The notes under the pieces were generated by a model, which did no database searches, was not told where the DNA came from, and saw only the letters and a program-made list of their open reading frames with translations. Both the position numbers and the translations under genes were made by a program. From Pseudoscleropodium purum (lineage: Eukaryota > Streptophyta > Bryopsida > Hypnales > Brachytheciaceae): a stretch of 64,000 bases of DNA. The stretch lies in contig OZ017796.1 in the NCBI GenBank assembly GCA_963969395.1, positions 684,501 through 748,500 on the forward strand, read 5' to 3'. This document shows, one piece after another, positions 61,840 to 64,000 of the stretch (the first letter of the stretch is position 1; every line of letters begins with the position of its first letter).

Positions 61840-62760
61840 TCCCTAAAGGACCGGACTGTATTTTTTGGCTGTATAGATATTTTGGGCAGGCCATTGTGAC
61901 CAAAAACTTGCATATTCTAGGCTGAAATTTTAATAGAATGTGTGGACAAATATTATCTTTCATATGCAACAAATTCATGACATTTGGAAATAGGAGTCAA
62001 AAGTTATAGCCTAATATGTTTTGTTTTTTTGTAATTGGGCAGTTTGGGCAGATTATAAAAAATCACTTTTTTCAAAAACTAAAATTTGAAATTGGTTTTT
62101 TAGACTTATATATACAAGGAAAACTTTAAACCATTCTATTTTGATCAATGAGTCAAAGGTTATGAGGATTTTTTGTTTGTAGGTAATTATAGACTCCCTA
62201 ATCTAAAATAAATTTTGAAATCCTTTTATTTTATCTAGTTTTCAATATTTTTGAAAATAAAATAAAATTCTAAGATGTAAATTGTTTATTACAGCAATTC
62301 AACCATTAGGATTGACATTTTTCAATTCCGTATTTAAATTCTTAATAATTTAGTATTTTGAATTATTCTCTACTATTACCAACTTACTATTCTTTTTGTA
62401 TGTTGTACAATTCCAAATGATCTAAAAATTTTCATGCATAAGGCCAACTTATTTAGGAAAAATAATCCAAAGAAGCACCACCATTTTGGTCATTTTCATA
62501 GAATAGTGAGCTTGTGAAGTGCAACTGCCCGGTTTTTCGCAAGGTTGAAAAAATGGTTTTGGTGAATTTGAATGCTTATATCTTACAATCCACACAATGG
62601 AATTTTCTGAAATTTTTATCACATGTTTTCAAGTCATCATACTACAAGATCCTATGGTTATATGTGTCAAAAATTGTTTTTTTCCAAAAAATTAATAGTT
62701 TTTTTAGAGCCTTTTTGATGAATACATAGTCATAGAACTTTAGGGGTTAACCAATGAAAT
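61840..62760 (+). repeat. Dispersed AT-rich noncoding repeat, copy 3
   Basis: Collinear with 7540-8500. Shared landmarks: AAGGACC...ACTGT near the left end, AAATTTGAAATTGGTTTTT, GGTTATGAGGAT, TTGTACAATTCCAAATGATCT, AAGAAGCACCACCATTTTG, TACAAGATCCTA. Noncoding and unclassified. Confidence 0.6.
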
Positions 62761-64000
62761 AAAGCACAAGAAATCTAGTTTATTATCCATTTTCAGTGTT
62801 ATGGGATGGAGGGAGTAGTGTACAAAATCTAGCCATCACTTCCAACAAGCTCTTCTTGGCCTAATTTCTTTCTTTTTTTTCTTCTTTTTTTTCCCAAAGA
62901 AGCCTAACTTAGGATGATCTGACAAATGTTGCTTCAATAGTGAGAGTTCAAAGCCTGGTTTTGTTGGTAAGTTACGTCCTCAGTTGGGGGTGGATTGTGC
63001 ACTTTGACTGCATCAAGTATTGTGGTCCTATCTATCTTAGTTTAATTGCATCTGCCCACGAACTTGAAAATCCCATTGCTGTCATTCATTCATTAGAACT
63101 GTAATGCTGCTTTTCCAGAATATGCCAAAAAAATTAATTTAAAATTTAAAATAATCAAAGCTGCAGGGGATCATGCTTGCAATGCCACCTACACCAAGTT
63201 AATAAGGTCAGTACTTGCATCTTATTTGTGACCTTTTTCTGAACTACACTCTTCGTTCCATTCAGTGTTGGTTCTCAAATAGAGTTACTCCTACAAGTAG
63301 GAGGTCACACTAAATAGAGCTTCTATCATCAATATGATATTGTAGAGTGTATGGTACTTCACCCCACATTTTATCATCAATTATTGTTTAGTGTATTTCA
63401 CCCTATTACAAACATCATAAATGACAAAAAAAACATTGTACAAGAAATTGTAATACTATTCAAAGTAAGGTAGCTAACCCATTTCAAATCATTTAAGCAA
63501 TTATGCATATTTGGAGTGTAGCTTTTTTGAATGTGTAATTTTTCCCATATACAAAATTAGAAATTGGAAGGATTGCATATTTTTTTAGAATTTTATTTCA
63601 CAAAACATAATTACTATGGATTTTTAGTAGAAGATTCTCTTTGACCTATAACAATGATATAGACCTTTCTATTTGTGACCATAGGCTAATTGCAAAGTCA
63701 ACCAAAGGATGGTTGCAATATTGAGAGCCTTATAACCAATCATAATGTGCCATAACTTCATGGAAAGAGAGAAGCCTATAGATTGAAAATGGAAGATGAT
63801 AAAAAAATGGGTTGGTTACCTTAGGAAAAAAACTTGGCTAGTAAATAATAGGAATTCTTTAAATCATGGGACCATACTATATAGAATGAAGAGTATATTA
63901 TATCTTTAGATATTATTATCTAAAATATACAGTATGTATTAATGAGACCTCAATGCCAATAATTATTTGAAAATTTGCTTTTTTTCTGGAGAAACTAGAT
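62761..64000. other. AT-rich intergenic DNA at the right edge
   Basis: Only short frames and low-complexity stretches; nothing recognised. Confidence 0.5.

Noticed and set aside
1..64000. CRISPR arrays, bacterial operons or prophage
   Set aside because: Spliced plant-type genes and eukaryotic transposons throughout; no regularly spaced short repeats of CRISPR type.

Overview
The window is nuclear DNA of a land plant that still makes flagellated sperm (a moss, liverwort, lycophyte or fern). Three observations support this. There are two clear multi-exon plant-type genes with short GT-AG introns. One of them encodes IFT122, an intraflagellar transport subunit that flowering plants lack. The rest is AT-rich DNA packed with plant-type transposons. 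I cannot name the species.

Layout. 1-6743: the last 15 exons of IFT122 on the + strand; the N-terminal WD40 part lies off the left edge. 6744-18206: AT-rich intergenic DNA with a dispersed repeat, a copy of another repeat carrying a 197-bp foldback MITE with CACTA-like ends, and a broken 2-oxoglutarate/Fe(II) oxygenase fragment. 18207-22827: a young Copia retrotransposon on the - strand (254-bp LTRs, perfect 5-bp target duplication) with premature stops and an internal deletion. 22880-24603: a longer copy of the MITE-bearing repeat. 24663-24903: two short exons on the - strand that look like the start of IFT122, outside the main gene. 25679-26284: two nested GC-rich hAT-like MITEs. About 26900-51100: one decayed L1-type LINE split by later insertions, namely a hAT-like element of 11.8 kb (28213-40015), a segment of about 3.7 kb with a gag-like plant transposon protein, and a 1.0-kb foldback element with CACTA-type ends. 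52849-57369: a nine-exon DEG10-type (HtrA family) serine protease on the + strand. 57370-64000: gene-poor AT-rich DNA with another copy of the repeat seen at 7.5 kb.

The most unusual object is the 11.8-kb element. It has CAGGGTTGAC termini, a perfect 8-bp target duplication (TCCCCCAA) and GC-rich subterminal repeats. It carries three decayed genes: a BED-finger/coiled-coil/RING-like gene of about 1,100 codons on the - strand, a related BED-finger gene on the + strand, and a protein-kinase-like gene on the + strand. I recognise no transposase in it. A 293-bp MITE at 25791-26083 shares both ends and is evidently a deletion derivative. Most of the premature stops could have come from single C-to-T changes, as expected for a methylated, silenced element.

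The two host genes are unrelated in function: IFT122 acts in ciliary transport, DEG10 probably in organellar protein quality control. No operon-like or pathway linkage is implied.
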